Part shown: in pieces, positions 1-8,674 of the stretch
Layout: every line of letters starts with the position of its first letter
Position numbering within the stretch: position 1 is the first letter of the stretch
Assembly: GCF_003207795.1 (NCBI RefSeq)
Contig: NZ_NIRT01000011.1
Span: 1 to 64,000 of the forward strand
Length of the DNA: 64,000 nucleotides
Direction: 5' to 3'
From: Komagataeibacter nataicola
GTDB lineage: Bacteria; Pseudomonadota; Alphaproteobacteria; Acetobacterales; Acetobacteraceae
The notes under the pieces: model-generated
What the model saw: only the letters and a program-made list of their open reading frames with translations
What the model was told of the DNA's origin: nothing
Database searches by the model: none
Made by a program: the position numbers and the translations under genes

Positions 1-93
1 CCATCCAGAATGCCTCCTTCAGAGAATGGTCTGCATCCTATGAATCACATTTTTAAACCGATGGGTACCCCGTGAGTCAGGCCAAACAATGGT
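1..93 (-). mobile_element. Probable 5' end of an insertion sequence interrupting the EAL domain
   Basis: Read on the minus strand, this stretch ends at the window edge with GAAGGAGG followed 8 bases later by an ATG (complement of 2-4), so a gene appears to start and run off the left edge. The preceding DNA is AT-richer than the neighbouring gene. The reading frame of the GGDEF/EAL gene loses EAL-domain similarity just after a conserved P-G-R-F-I-P, near base 94, and then stops at 19. A transposase start inside an IS is the simplest explanation (inference). No terminal repeat or target duplication can be checked because the other end lies outside the window. Confidence 0.4.
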
Positions 94-2001
94 TGGTATG
101 AACCGCCCCGGCGAGACCATGCCCAGCACCGCATCGTTCCAGCGTGAGAGGGCTTCCACGCCATGCAGTTCGCCCGTGCTCAGGTCCACCTGGGGCTGGT
201 AGACAAGGCTCAGCCTGTTATCGGCAATGGCCTCGCGCAGGGCGGAGGCAAGGATGATGTGGTCCTCGGCCTGCCGGTTCATGGAGGGGTGGAAGAAGCG
301 GTAGCAGCACCGCCCCGCCTTCTTGGCCTGCGCCAGCGCGGTATAGGCCTGGCGCAGGGTTTCTTCCACCGCCTGCCCGTCCTGATGGGTGCTGATGCCG
401 ATGCTGCCGGAAATGTTGATGGGAATGCCATCAATCGTAAATGGCTCTTCAAGCGTGTGGAGGATGCGTTCGGCCAGATGCGTGATGTCGGTGGCGTCCT
501 GCGTGGTCAGCACCACGAATTCATCGCCCTCCGTGCGCACCAGCACGTCGCGGCCCACAATGCCGTGGCGCAGGCGGCCCGCGAGTTCAAGCAGCATCTG
601 GTCGGCCCGCCCCTGGCCAAGCGCCTGCACGATCTTGCGGAAACGGTCGAGATCGATGACCATGATGCTCAGCGGCGTGGCAGGCGGCCGCGCCACGAGT
701 TCGTTCAGGCGGCGGTTGAGCCACAGGCGGTTGGGCAGGCTGGTCAGCCGGTCGGTATAGGACAGGCGGATGATGGATTCACGGCTGCGCTGCTGCTCGA
801 TGGCCAGCATGGCCAGATGCACGCAAGCATTGACAATGCGCCGGTGCCACGCCCCCGGCTGGCCAGGCGTGCGGAAATAGAGCGAGAAGCTGCCCGCCAC
901 ATCCCCATTGCGCAAAATGATGGGTACTGCCCATTCCGCTGCCAGCGCGTGCTCCGCCACGACGGCGCGCAGGGCGGGCCAGCGCTTTTCTGCCGCGAGG
1001 TCGGGCACCACCACTTCCTGCGCCGTGGCGATGGCCGTGCCGCATGCGCCCCCCGCCGTGCCGGCTTCCAGCCCCTCGAACGCCTGAAGCACGGGCAGGG
1101 GCATGGCGCCATGGCCACCGGCATGCAGTACGCCGCCGGTGCTGAGCATGACCACGGCCATGCAGTCCGGCGCGATCAGTTCGATGCGGCGGCACATGAA
1201 ATCGAGCATCTCGCGCAGCGAGAACTGGTCCGTCAGGGCCTCGACCACGTCACGCTGCAGGTTGCGCAGCTGCCGGTCGTGCGTGATGTCGTGGATGATG
1301 ATGATGATATCGGCCAGCGTGCCATCATCCCCGTAATGCGGCGTGACCGCGCAGCGCAGCCACAGCTCCACGCCCTGCGGGCCACGGGTCTGCACATCCA
1401 CCTCGAAGCCGGTGCGGCGCGCAAGATGGGCGCGGAACTGGCGCAGGGTGCCGATATCGTTTTCCGCCCCCGCCAGCAGCGTGCCAAAAGGCGCGCCGTG
1501 GAGTGTGTCGCGCTCCACGCCGAGCATGGCGGCGATGGCGGCATTGGCGTGGGTGATGCGGTACTGCGCATCCAGCACCACAATGCCCCGGTCGGTCGCC
1601 TGCACGATCATGGCGCTGATCTCGGCCTGCTCGCGCACCAGTTCCTCATGCGTGCGGTCATGCAGGGCGATCAGTTCATAGGGCACGCCATCCCATTCCA
1701 GGTTTTCACGGTACAGGCGCACGGGCAGGCCCAGCCCGTCCCTGCGGCGCAGCGTGGTGCAGTGAGATGGCGTGGCCCCGTGTGCTGGCAGGTCCGGTGT
1801 CGCCGCCGCATCCGCACCGGGCAGCATGTTCTGGGTAAACAGGCGGCACAGCCGGGTGGCGGCCAGTTCCGTGGCGCTGTAGCCGGTCATGGCGCAGGCG
1901 CGTGCGTTGCCATAAAGTACATGGCCCGCCCTGTCCGCCATCATGAGTGCCAGCGGCAGTTTCTCCAGAAGCGGGGAAGAAATCTGTGTAATGTCTGGCA
2001 T
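19..2001 (-). CDS. PAS-PAS-GAF-GGDEF protein with truncated EAL domain
   Basis: This cytoplasmic c-di-GMP signalling protein has two PAS domains (about residues 10-115 and 130-250), a GAF domain (about 270-405), a GGDEF domain (about 415-580) and the start of an EAL domain (from about 595). The GGDEF signature reads E-G-D-E-F (491-495) instead of G-G-D-E-F, so diguanylate cyclase activity is doubtful. The EAL domain keeps its E-A-L but ends about 60 residues in, after P-G-R-F-I-P, where foreign sequence supplies the stop; phosphodiesterase activity must be lost. I chose the ATG at 2001, preceded by GGAAAG, over an upstream in-frame ATG at 2073. PAS-GGDEF-EAL proteins set c-di-GMP levels for cellulose synthesis in related acetic acid bacteria. 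This copy is probably a disrupted allele. Confidence 0.85.
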   Translation of the reverse strand: MPDITQISSPLLEKLPLALMMADRAGHVLYGNARACAMTGYSATELAATRLCRLFTQNMLPGADAAATPDLPAHGATPSHCTTLRRRDGLGLPVRLYRENLEWDGVPYELIALHDRTHEELVREQAEISAMIVQATDRGIVVLDAQYRITHANAAIAAMLGVERDTLHGAPFGTLLAGAENDIGTLRQFRAHLARRTGFEVDVQTRGPQGVELWLRCAVTPHYGDDGTLADIIIIIHDITHDRQLRNLQRDVVEALTDQFSLREMLDFMCRRIELIAPDCMAVVMLSTGGVLHAGGHGAMPLPVLQAFEGLEAGTAGGACGTAIATAQEVVVPDLAAEKRWPALRAVVAEHALAAEWAVPIILRNGDVAGSFSLYFRTPGQPGAWHRRIVNACVHLAMLAIEQQRSRESIIRLSYTDRLTSLPNRLWLNRRLNELVARPPATPLSIMVIDLDRFRKIVQALGQGRADQMLLELAGRLRHGIVGRDVLVRTEGDEFVVLTTQDATDITHLAERILHTLEEPFTIDGIPINISGSIGISTHQDGQAVEETLRQAYTALAQAKKAGRCCYRFFHPSMNRQAEDHIILASALREAIADNRLSLVYQPQVDLSTGELHGVEALSRWNDAVLGMVSPGRFIPTIVWPDSRGTHRFKNVIHRMQTIL

Positions 2002-2218
2002 GATGGCGTCTTTCCACAAGGTCTTGGCCCACCGTTGCAGCACAGGCCCATGGTGGAAGGGCGTAAAGTGCACGGTTTTTTCAGGCGATAAGGGGCATTA
2101 GCTTATCTTTAACTCTATTGCGGCAGATTTGTGGCCTGCTGCTGTATTGTGTTTACAGATCCATCCGGTGTTTTGACTGCTGCGCCACGCGCGCATGCGC
2201 GGCCATGACGTGGCGGAA

Positions 2219-2671
2219 TCAGTATTCCGGTTTTTCTCCTTTGGCGGGAACGGAGGTAGGCGTGCCCGGCGTGCCGGCATAGGTCAGCAGCACGACGGTG
2301 CGGGTATCACCCGTTTCCCCGCGATGCGTGTCATTTACGGATTCGGCAAACGCTTCGCCCTGATGGAAAGTTTCCGTCCTGCCACTATCACGATCATGAA
2401 TCGTCAGCTGCCCTTCCAGCACGTAGCCCGCGTTGGGCACGGGGTGGGTGTGCCATGGCAGCGCGGTATGGGCGGGAATGGTCAGGCGGATCATGGTCAG
2501 TTCCGGCCGCGTGGTGGGGTAGGGTGCATACGCCACGCCATTCCACGAATGATCGGCCTGTAACAGGATATCACGATGGCCGGAGGCAACCGTCTGGGCA
2601 TGGGCTGCCGTTGCGCCAAGGCTGGCAAGGCAGAGGCAGGCGGCGGCTACGCGGGCAGGGTGCAGGGGCAT
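2219..2671 (-). CDS. Secreted cupin-domain protein
   Basis: The protein has 150 residues with a signal peptide (about 1-26, ending A-H-A-Q) and a single cupin barrel. Cupin motif 1 is visible as H-T-A-L-P-W-H-T-H-P followed by an E in V-L-E-G-Q-L, which would bind a metal with the His residues. Motif 2 is weaker, around G-E-A-F-A-E-S-V-N-D-T-H. It should act in the periplasm; substrate unknown. It lies between the signalling gene and the aryl-polyene operon on the same strand, but 168 bases separate it from the operon's last gene, so co-transcription is uncertain. Confidence 0.75.
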   Translation of the reverse strand: MPLHPARVAAACLCLASLGATAAHAQTVASGHRDILLQADHSWNGVAYAPYPTTRPELTMIRLTIPAHTALPWHTHPVPNAGYVLEGQLTIHDRDSGRTETFHQGEAFAESVNDTHRGETGDTRTVVLLTYAGTPGTPTSVPAKGEKPEY

Positions 2672-2838
2672 GATGTGTCTTTCCGCTCAGGGTTCTCGCT
2701 CGTGTTCCTAGCGTTTCATGCCCCGCTGCGTTGCCACGCCGCGCGCTCACATGGCTTTGAGCGCTGATACTGTTGCAGCCTTGATGGTTGCCGTGGGGGC
2801 GGGCTGTGATGCGCCATCGGCCCGCGCCACCCCCCTTT

Positions 2839-4158
2839 TTACCGGGCTACGGGCGCCTCGGTGTTGCGCAGGTCGGCAAGGGCCTGCTGCACCCTGGCCT
2901 GCTGGGCTGCAATATAGTCATAGTAACGCTGGTAGAACGCCGGGAATGTTCCCGATGCCCGCGCAAGTGCCGGATGGTGCGCCTCCCACCATGAAAGCGG
3001 CTGGCGATCCTGCAGGATGCGGGCATAGCGGCTGGCAAAATATTCAAGGTTGGTGCGCAGGTCGTAATAATGCGCGTTCTTGAGGTAATGGGCGAAATTG
3101 CGGTGATACGACCCCAGCACCGGGTCATCGTAGAAGATGAGCGACAGCGAGGTGTTGTAAACCTCGTTGGGTGTGTGCACCGGCTCGGATTCCAGCAGCA
3201 CGCCCGGTTCATCGGCCAGCCAGTCATATTGCATGAAGGTCTGGTAGGTCAGCCTGTCGTTGAATATGGCCTGTATTTTTTCCACCGGCACCGCATCGGT
3301 GCGGTGGATCAGGTTGACGAGTTCATTCTTGGGCACGGGAAAGCTCAGCGCCGCAAGCATGACAAAGCGGTTGATCGGCCATTCGCTCCAGAATCCCGCC
3401 GCCGCCAGCGCATTATGGGTGAGGTGGTTGCAGTTGTCCTGCAACACGTTGGAATCATAGGTTTTGGGTCCGTTGCGATAGACGGCGTTGCGCTCGTTCA
3501 GAAAATCCATGATCTTGCGCATCTGTGGCTCGGTCACGGGCAGGCGGGCACAGAAGCGTGCGCGCCCCAGCGTGGTGGCGTAATCGGTGCCGACCGACAT
3601 TTCATATTTCCAGTCCACGGCGGACATGTTGGCAGGCTTGCCGTTGAACACCTCCTTGTGGAAGATCACGCCATCATAGATGCCGCGCCGCTTGGCTTCG
3701 TCCTGCGTGGCCACGTAGCCTGCGCGCGTCAGCCCCTGCCCGGGTGCGAGCGTGCCATCAAAGTAAAAAGCGCTGCTCTCCGCCCCGGTCCAGTTGGCGT
3801 TGCTGTAATGGGAGTTCATGCTGAAGCCCACGCCATCGGGCCGGTCGGCCGCGCGCGTGGCATCGCATTCGGTCAGCACGGGATAGCCCGCCTTGCGGTC
3901 AAGGCACACGCCGCCAAGGAACATGACGGCATGCCCGCCAGCACCCCCGCTGATATCCGCGCCAAAGCCGGGCTTTTTCGATATCTGCGAGACCGCGCAC
4001 AGCTCGGCATAATACGGAAAGGCCTGGTTGTACACATCGGGCCTGCTCACCTGGCCGGGATGATTGAAATTGGTCGGCGCGCAGGCGGCCAGCAGGGCCG
4101 TGCCTGCCAGCAGGCCGGCACAGGCCATGCGGCGCAAAAAATGGTGTGCCATGCCCAT
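2839..4158 (-). CDS. Lipoprotein, possible permuted papain-like hydrolase, last gene of the aryl-polyene operon
   Basis: The protein has 439 residues and a lipobox (L-L-A-A-C, Cys26), so it is probably anchored in an outer or inner membrane. I do not recognise the family firmly. A G-G-H-A-V-M-F-L-G-G segment (His76) and a later D-N-C-N-H-L-T-H-N-A-L segment (Cys243) have the His-before-Cys order of circularly permuted NlpC/P60-like or DUF4105-like domains; this is inference from motif shape only. Its ATG overlaps the stop of the halogenase-like gene (TAATG), which implies translational coupling and a role linked to polyene maturation or placement. It is much longer than the roughly 200-residue lipoproteins usual in aryl-polyene clusters. 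Confidence 0.7.
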   Translation of the reverse strand: MGMAHHFLRRMACAGLLAGTALLAACAPTNFNHPGQVSRPDVYNQAFPYYAELCAVSQISKKPGFGADISGGAGGHAVMFLGGVCLDRKAGYPVLTECDATRAADRPDGVGFSMNSHYSNANWTGAESSAFYFDGTLAPGQGLTRAGYVATQDEAKRRGIYDGVIFHKEVFNGKPANMSAVDWKYEMSVGTDYATTLGRARFCARLPVTEPQMRKIMDFLNERNAVYRNGPKTYDSNVLQDNCNHLTHNALAAAGFWSEWPINRFVMLAALSFPVPKNELVNLIHRTDAVPVEKIQAIFNDRLTYQTFMQYDWLADEPGVLLESEPVHTPNEVYNTSLSLIFYDDPVLGSYHRNFAHYLKNAHYYDLRTNLEYFASRYARILQDRQPLSWWEAHHPALARASGTFPAFYQRYYDYIAAQQARVQQALADLRNTEAPVAR

Positions 4159-5501
4159 TACCGCCGCCCCCGCTCAAGCTCGGGGCACGCTTGCGGCCTG
4201 TCGCGCTCCAGCCACAGTTTGGCCGAGACCAGATAATACGCCGCCTTGAACACGGCCATCGGCAGGCGCGTTTTCAGCTTGCCCCTGAAGTCGCCCGCAA
4301 GCAGCGAGATCACCCCATCGCGCATGCGGAACTCGTTGCGCGGGTTCATGAACAGATGGCGGATGACCGGCGTGTTGATGCGGTAGATCAGCCACGCGAC
4401 CCGCTTCATGGCCGCGCGGGTTTCGTGCTCCGCCCGGTGGGCGGCCCGCCGCCCCGCCCTCGGTGACTTGAGCCACGCATCCGCAACGGACACACCGCGC
4501 TCGGCACTGCTCATGGCCAGCAATACGCCCGAGGAAAACACCGGGTCGAGAAAGCCGAAGGCATCGCCAATCATGTAATAGCCTTCCCCCCATGACTGCC
4601 CGGCATGGTAGGAGTAATTGCCCGTGGCCGTTATGTCGCGCAGCGCGGTGGCGTTGCGCATGCGCGCGCTTACGCTCGGGCTGGCTTTGACCTTGCTCCA
4701 GAACAGGTCGGCCGGGCTGCCCTTGCGGCCTTCAAACGCCACGCGGTCACCCACAAAGCCCACGCTCATCAGCCCGTCGGGCAGCGGGATCATCCAGAAC
4801 CAGCCATTATCCACCAGATGGATGGAAATATAGCCCTCCCTGTCGCCATCGCGGAATTCGACACCGCTGAAATGGCCGAACAGGGCCGCGGTGGAATTGT
4901 ATTTGTTGCTGGTCTTGTTGCCCGCCCGGCTGGCGAGGAAGGTATCGCGCCCCGAGGCATCGAGTATGAAGCGCGGCGCGAAGGCCTGCTTCGCGCCATC
5001 CGGCCCTACGGCCTCGACATGGCCGCGCGCGCCGTCCTGCCCCGGTGTCACGCTGGTGACACGGGTGTTTTCCAGCAGCATGGCGCCTTCCTTGCCTGCG
5101 TGGCGGAACAGCATTTCATCGAATTCGGAGCGCACGACCTGATAGCTGTTGGTGTAGCTTTTGTCGATGCCATAGGCGAACGGAAAGGCGACGCTGCGCC
5201 CGGTCACGTCTGATACGAACTCCGCACCCGGCTTGAACACGCCGAACGCGCGCACCCGGTCCATCAGGCCAAGGCGTTCGAGAATGGGCAGGTTCCATGC
5301 CAGCAGGGATTCACCGATATGAAAACGCGGATGGCTGTCCTTTTCCACCACGATCACCCTGCGCCCCTGCCCGGCAAGCAGGGCGGCGGCGGTTGACCCC
5401 GCGGGGCCGCCGCCGATTACAAGGACATCGCATTCCTGCGCGGGGCTGCCGTCGGTGGGGGCCATCATGGGGTGTTCTTTCGTGTTGGGGTCCGGGGTCA
5501 T
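4158..5501 (-). CDS. FAD-dependent halogenase-like oxidoreductase of the aryl-polyene cluster
   Basis: The 447-residue flavoprotein has an N-terminal dinucleotide fold (G-G-G-P-A-G-S, 30-36) and the R-F-H-I-G-E-S-L-L segment (59-67) typical of PltA/CmlS-like flavin halogenases. Both diagnostic halogenase motifs are present: W-x-W-x-I-P as W-F-W-M-I-P (234-239) and F-x-x-P-x-x-S-x-G as F-L-D-P-V-F-S-S-G (317-325). Lys90 in F-K-P-G-A-E-F sits where the catalytic lysine is expected. The length matches single-chain pyrrole/phenol halogenases rather than tryptophan halogenases (about 530). Xanthomonadins are brominated aryl polyenes, so halogenating the aryl head group is the natural hypothesis. 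A desaturating or reducing flavoenzyme is the alternative. It overlaps the ketoreductase gene by 4 bases. A flavin reductase partner is not seen here. Confidence 0.8.
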   Translation of the reverse strand: MTPDPNTKEHPMMAPTDGSPAQECDVLVIGGGPAGSTAAALLAGQGRRVIVVEKDSHPRFHIGESLLAWNLPILERLGLMDRVRAFGVFKPGAEFVSDVTGRSVAFPFAYGIDKSYTNSYQVVRSEFDEMLFRHAGKEGAMLLENTRVTSVTPGQDGARGHVEAVGPDGAKQAFAPRFILDASGRDTFLASRAGNKTSNKYNSTAALFGHFSGVEFRDGDREGYISIHLVDNGWFWMIPLPDGLMSVGFVGDRVAFEGRKGSPADLFWSKVKASPSVSARMRNATALRDITATGNYSYHAGQSWGEGYYMIGDAFGFLDPVFSSGVLLAMSSAERGVSVADAWLKSPRAGRRAAHRAEHETRAAMKRVAWLIYRINTPVIRHLFMNPRNEFRMRDGVISLLAGDFRGKLKTRLPMAVFKAAYYLVSAKLWLERDRPQACPELERGRR

Positions 5502-6217
5502 GCCATGCCACCATTGATCGAGATGGTCTGGCCGTTGATGTAGGCGGCGCGGCCGGAGGTGAGGAAGGCGACAAGATCGGCCACTTCCTCCGGCTGGCCC
5601 GCGCGTTTTGCAGGCACGAGGTCGGCAATCTGGCGCGGGGTCATCACCGCGTCGACCGCGGGGGAGGCAATCACGCCCGGGGCCACCACATTGACCGTAA
5701 TGCCCCGGCTGGCCACCTCACGTGCCAGCGCGCGCGCCGCCCCGCTCAGTCCGGCCTTGGCCGCCGCGTAATTGGCCTGCCCCCGGTTGCCCATGATGGC
5801 CGCGACAGAGGAAATGCCCACGATCCGCCCCCAGCGCGTGCCGATCATGGGCAGCAGGAGCGGCTGGAGCGTGGCAAAGAACCCGTCAAGCGATACGGAC
5901 ACGACCGAGCGCCACTGCTGCGCGCTCATGCCCGCCATGGGGGCGTCATCATGAATGCCGGCGTTATGCACCACCACCTGCACCACGCCTTCCGACAGGA
6001 GGGTTTCGAGTGCGGTGGCCGTGGCGGCCATGTCCGACAGGTCGCACTGCCAGGCCTGCGCCGAGCCGCCGGTGGCGCGGATACCGGCGGCAATGGCGCG
6101 CGCTTTGTCGATGGCGTTATGCGCATGGACGATCACGTGCAGCCCGTCCTGTGCCAGGCGCTGGCAGATGGCCAGCCCCAGCGGGCTGGCCCCTCCGGTT
6201 ACGAGTGCGCGCTTCAT
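5498..6217 (-). CDS. 3-oxoacyl-ACP reductase (SDR) of the aryl-polyene cluster
   Basis: This 239-residue short-chain dehydrogenase reduces the beta-keto group formed after each condensation, using NADPH. The cofactor loop is T-G-G-A-S-P-L-G (7-14), and the catalytic Ser (136/137), Tyr150 and Lys154 are present in I-S-S and Y-A-A-A-K. The C-terminus N-G-Q-T-I-S-I-N-G-G matches FabG proteins. It corresponds to ApeQ of characterised aryl-polyene systems. Start and stop overlap its neighbours by 4 bases on both sides, so it is translated as part of the operon. Housekeeping FabG is the other possible role, but the context argues against it. Confidence 0.92.
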   Translation of the reverse strand: MKRALVTGGASPLGLAICQRLAQDGLHVIVHAHNAIDKARAIAAGIRATGGSAQAWQCDLSDMAATATALETLLSEGVVQVVVHNAGIHDDAPMAGMSAQQWRSVVSVSLDGFFATLQPLLLPMIGTRWGRIVGISSVAAIMGNRGQANYAAAKAGLSGAARALAREVASRGITVNVVAPGVIASPAVDAVMTPRQIADLVPAKRAGQPEEVADLVAFLTSGRAAYINGQTISINGGMA

Positions 6218-6657
6218 GTCTGTTGTTCCTGTGGTTGCAGCACGACAAAACCATGGCCCGTGACCAGCGCGGCCCCTGCTTCGCTTTCCACGCTAAAGTG
6301 GTAGCGCATGCCCTGTTCATCGGCCTGTTCGCAGGTTGCCCTGATGTGCAATGTGCCCCATTGCGGCTGGTCCAGCCGCCCCGGCGCAAGGCTGACCTGG
6401 CGCAGGGTGGTCAGGTAGCCGATGCGCGGCGTAGCCCCGTGGGTGCGGAGCCCTCCATGCAGGGCGGCGGCCTGCATGCCGATTTCAACCCCGCATACCA
6501 TGTCGAGCCGCCCGTTGCGGCGTAGCGGGTTGGCGGGATCGAGATGCGCGCGGGTGGTGCAGTGAATCGTCTGCGCATCATGTGCAATGACGCGATCGAG
6601 CAGGCAGCTTGCCCCGGCATGGGGCATGCGCGCCTCAATATCCGCCCGGCTCAGCAT
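6214..6657 (-). CDS. Hotdog-fold 3-hydroxyacyl-ACP dehydratase (ApeP-like)
   Basis: This 147-residue protein is of the FabA/FabZ-related hotdog type found in aryl-polyene clusters. The motif M-P-H-A-G-A-S-C-L-L-D (11-21) carries the putative catalytic His13, and the second active-site region is around C-G-V-E-I-G-M-Q-A. It would remove water from the 3-hydroxyacyl-ACP, leaving the trans double bonds that build the conjugated chain. In characterised systems ApeP works together with a second hotdog protein, ApeI; here that partner is the C-terminal domain of the adenylation fusion (12521-14146). It overlaps the chain-length-factor gene by 7 bases and the ketoreductase gene by 4. Confidence 0.88.
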   Translation of the reverse strand: MLSRADIEARMPHAGASCLLDRVIAHDAQTIHCTTRAHLDPANPLRRNGRLDMVCGVEIGMQAAALHGGLRTHGATPRIGYLTTLRQVSLAPGRLDQPQWGTLHIRATCEQADEQGMRYHFSVESEAGAALVTGHGFVVLQPQEQQT

Positions 6658-7460
6658 GGCGTTACCGTTATGGCGACATGCCCAACATCGCCTGCCACGC
6701 GGATTGCATGCGTGCCGCCTTTGGCGATGGCGGCCAGAAGCGGCAGGCAGCGGGCTGCCGGGTTATCATGGCACAGTACGCGCAGGGCTGTTGTAGCCTG
6801 TGCATCGGGCAGGGTCAGCGGGGTATCGGCGGTGTTCTGTGGCCCATAGTCTATATCCAGCATGGCCAGCGCGTGCGGCACGGGGTGGGGAGAGAGCACG
6901 AGCCCCACGCCAAACGTGCCCCGCGTGGCCCGTTTCTGGCCCAGTGGCTGCGGCATGGCCATGTCATAGACACACAGGAGCACGGTCCTGTCTTCCACCA
7001 CCGCCTCGGCTGCGGCCTGCAGCAGGGAAAAGCCCCAGCTCCAGTCATAGCCGCCAAAACAGGCCACGGGCTGGTGGGACTGGCTGCCGATGGTCCAGTA
7101 CCCCGCTGCCGCGTTATGCACCGAGTTGTGGAACTGCGTGGGTGATACGCCCGCTGCCGGGTCAGCCAGCGCCTGCAGGATGGTGTTGACCACCATGCCA
7201 TCGCCATTGGAGCTGCCAAACACGTTATGCACCTGTGCCGGGTCGCAGCCTGCCGCGGCACAGGCTTCGGCTGCCACGGCCATGGCCAGGCGCACGATGG
7301 GGCTGGTGCGCCGCCGTTCGTTGGGGGCCAGGGTGGTGGGCTGCGGCACGGTGCACGGCGTGGGCCGCCATGTGTCTTCCCCGCGCAGGATGGCGCGCGC
7401 CTGCTCCCACCCCGCCATGCCATCGGCCAGCACGGCCAGGCCCGAAATCCATACGCGCAT
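6651..7460 (-). CDS. Beta-ketoacyl synthase-like chain-length factor (ApeC-like)
   Basis: This 269-residue protein has the short ketosynthase fold typical of aryl-polyene chain-length factors (Ketoacyl-synt_2 type). It starts with V-W-I-S-G-L-A-V and contains F-G-S-S-N-G-D-G and Q-F-H-N-S-V-H-N-A-A-A-G-Y-W, where the active-site Cys of a true ketosynthase is missing. It should therefore be non-condensing and act as the partner of the downstream-paired ketosynthase, fixing polyene length. Its ATG overlaps the ketosynthase stop, as expected for a 1:1 heterodimer. Confidence 0.88.
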   Translation of the reverse strand: MRVWISGLAVLADGMAGWEQARAILRGEDTWRPTPCTVPQPTTLAPNERRRTSPIVRLAMAVAAEACAAAGCDPAQVHNVFGSSNGDGMVVNTILQALADPAAGVSPTQFHNSVHNAAAGYWTIGSQSHQPVACFGGYDWSWGFSLLQAAAEAVVEDRTVLLCVYDMAMPQPLGQKRATRGTFGVGLVLSPHPVPHALAMLDIDYGPQNTADTPLTLPDAQATTALRVLCHDNPAARCLPLLAAIAKGGTHAIRVAGDVGHVAITVTPC

Positions 7461-8674
7461 CAGGCGGCCTTTCCAAAAATCAGGCTGCAGTTCGCCCCGC
7501 CAAAGCCAAAGGCATTGCTCATGACATGGCGCACGGGCCGGGTGACGTTGCCGGTCAGCACATCGGTGTGGAAAGCGGGGTCCACGTCATCCACGCCAAG
7601 GCATCCGGGCATGAACCCGTGCTCAAGGCTCAGGGCGCAGATCATGGCCTCCAGCACGCCGCACGCACCCAGCGTATGCCCCGTCCAGCCCTTGGTGGAG
7701 GAACACGGAACATGCGCGCCAAACAGGGTGCTGACCGCCTTGTCCTCCATGGCATCATTGGCGCGGGTGCCGGTGCCGTGCAGGTTGATGTAATCAATGG
7801 CGTCCACCGGCAGGCGCGCGCTTTGCAGCGCACGCTGCATGGCCAGGACCGCGCCCGCGCCGTGGGGGTGCGGGGTGGACATGTGGTGCCCGTCGCTGCT
7901 CGCTCCGTAACCGAGCACGGAGGCGCGAAAGCCTGCCGGGGGGCCGCTCATGGTGCGGCCATCGGGGCGCTCAAGCAGCACGATGCCCGCTGCCTCCCCG
8001 ATCGAGATGCCATCGCGCCGTGCATCACACGGGCGGCAGCGTTCGGCCGAGACCAGTTCAAGGGCGGCAAAGCCGCGCAGCGTCATGCGGCACAGGCTGT
8101 CGGCTCCGCCTACCACTACCGCATCGCAGATACCCGCGTGGATCAGGTAGGCCGCATCCATGAACGCGCGCGAGGAGGATGCGCACGCCATCGACACGCA
8201 GAGTGCCGGGCCGCCAAGGTCGAGTGCCGCGCGCACATACCGCGCGAGCGAGAACAGGTCCTGCGTATGTTCATAATCAAAGCCTGCGGGCAGCCTGCCC
8301 TGCGCATCCATGGCGCAGAAGGCGTCCTCGCTGGCCAGCACGCCCGATGTGCTGGTGCCCATGACCACGCCAATGCGCCCCGCGCCATAATGCGCACGGG
8401 CTGCCATGATGGCATTGGCCACGCCATCGGTGCGCAGCGCCATGTCGATCAGGCGGTTGTTGCGGCAGTCATAGGATGCGAGGGCAGGGGGCAGGGCATG
8501 GGTTTCCACGCCTGCGACGCTGCCCGCGTAGCCGTGGGTGATGCCCGCAAAATCGCACGGCGCCAGCCCGGTGCGCCGGTGGCGCAGGGCGGCCAGCGTC
8601 TGTGCCACCCCAAGGCCTATGGCACTGATGCCGGTGCCCGCTGTCATGCGCAGGGCAGTCATGGTGGCGGTCAT
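7460..8674 (-). CDS. Beta-ketoacyl-ACP synthase II-type ketosynthase (ApeO-like)
   Basis: This 404-residue condensing enzyme has a complete Cys-His-His triad: Cys164 in S-M-A-C-A-S-S-S, His299 in N-L-H-G-T-G-T and His333 in T-G-H-T-L-G-A-C-G; Lys328 and the C-terminal N-A-F-G-F-G-G loop are also present. It would perform the decarboxylative Claisen condensations with malonyl-ACP that lengthen the aryl polyene. It is the only active ketosynthase in the cluster; characterised clusters have a second one (ApeR). It overlaps the exporter gene by 4 bases and the chain-length factor by a shared ATG/TGA. Confidence 0.93.
   Translation of the reverse strand: MTATMTALRMTAGTGISAIGLGVAQTLAALRHRRTGLAPCDFAGITHGYAGSVAGVETHALPPALASYDCRNNRLIDMALRTDGVANAIMAARAHYGAGRIGVVMGTSTSGVLASEDAFCAMDAQGRLPAGFDYEHTQDLFSLARYVRAALDLGGPALCVSMACASSSRAFMDAAYLIHAGICDAVVVGGADSLCRMTLRGFAALELVSAERCRPCDARRDGISIGEAAGIVLLERPDGRTMSGPPAGFRASVLGYGASSDGHHMSTPHPHGAGAVLAMQRALQSARLPVDAIDYINLHGTGTRANDAMEDKAVSTLFGAHVPCSSTKGWTGHTLGACGVLEAMICALSLEHGFMPGCLGVDDVDPAFHTDVLTGNVTRPVRHVMSNAFGFGGANCSLIFGKAA

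Noticed and set aside
163-2091. A 642-codon open frame on the plus strand opposite the GGDEF gene
   Set aside because: It is the complement of a well-supported PAS/GAF/GGDEF gene, has no recognisable domain and reflects high GC content.
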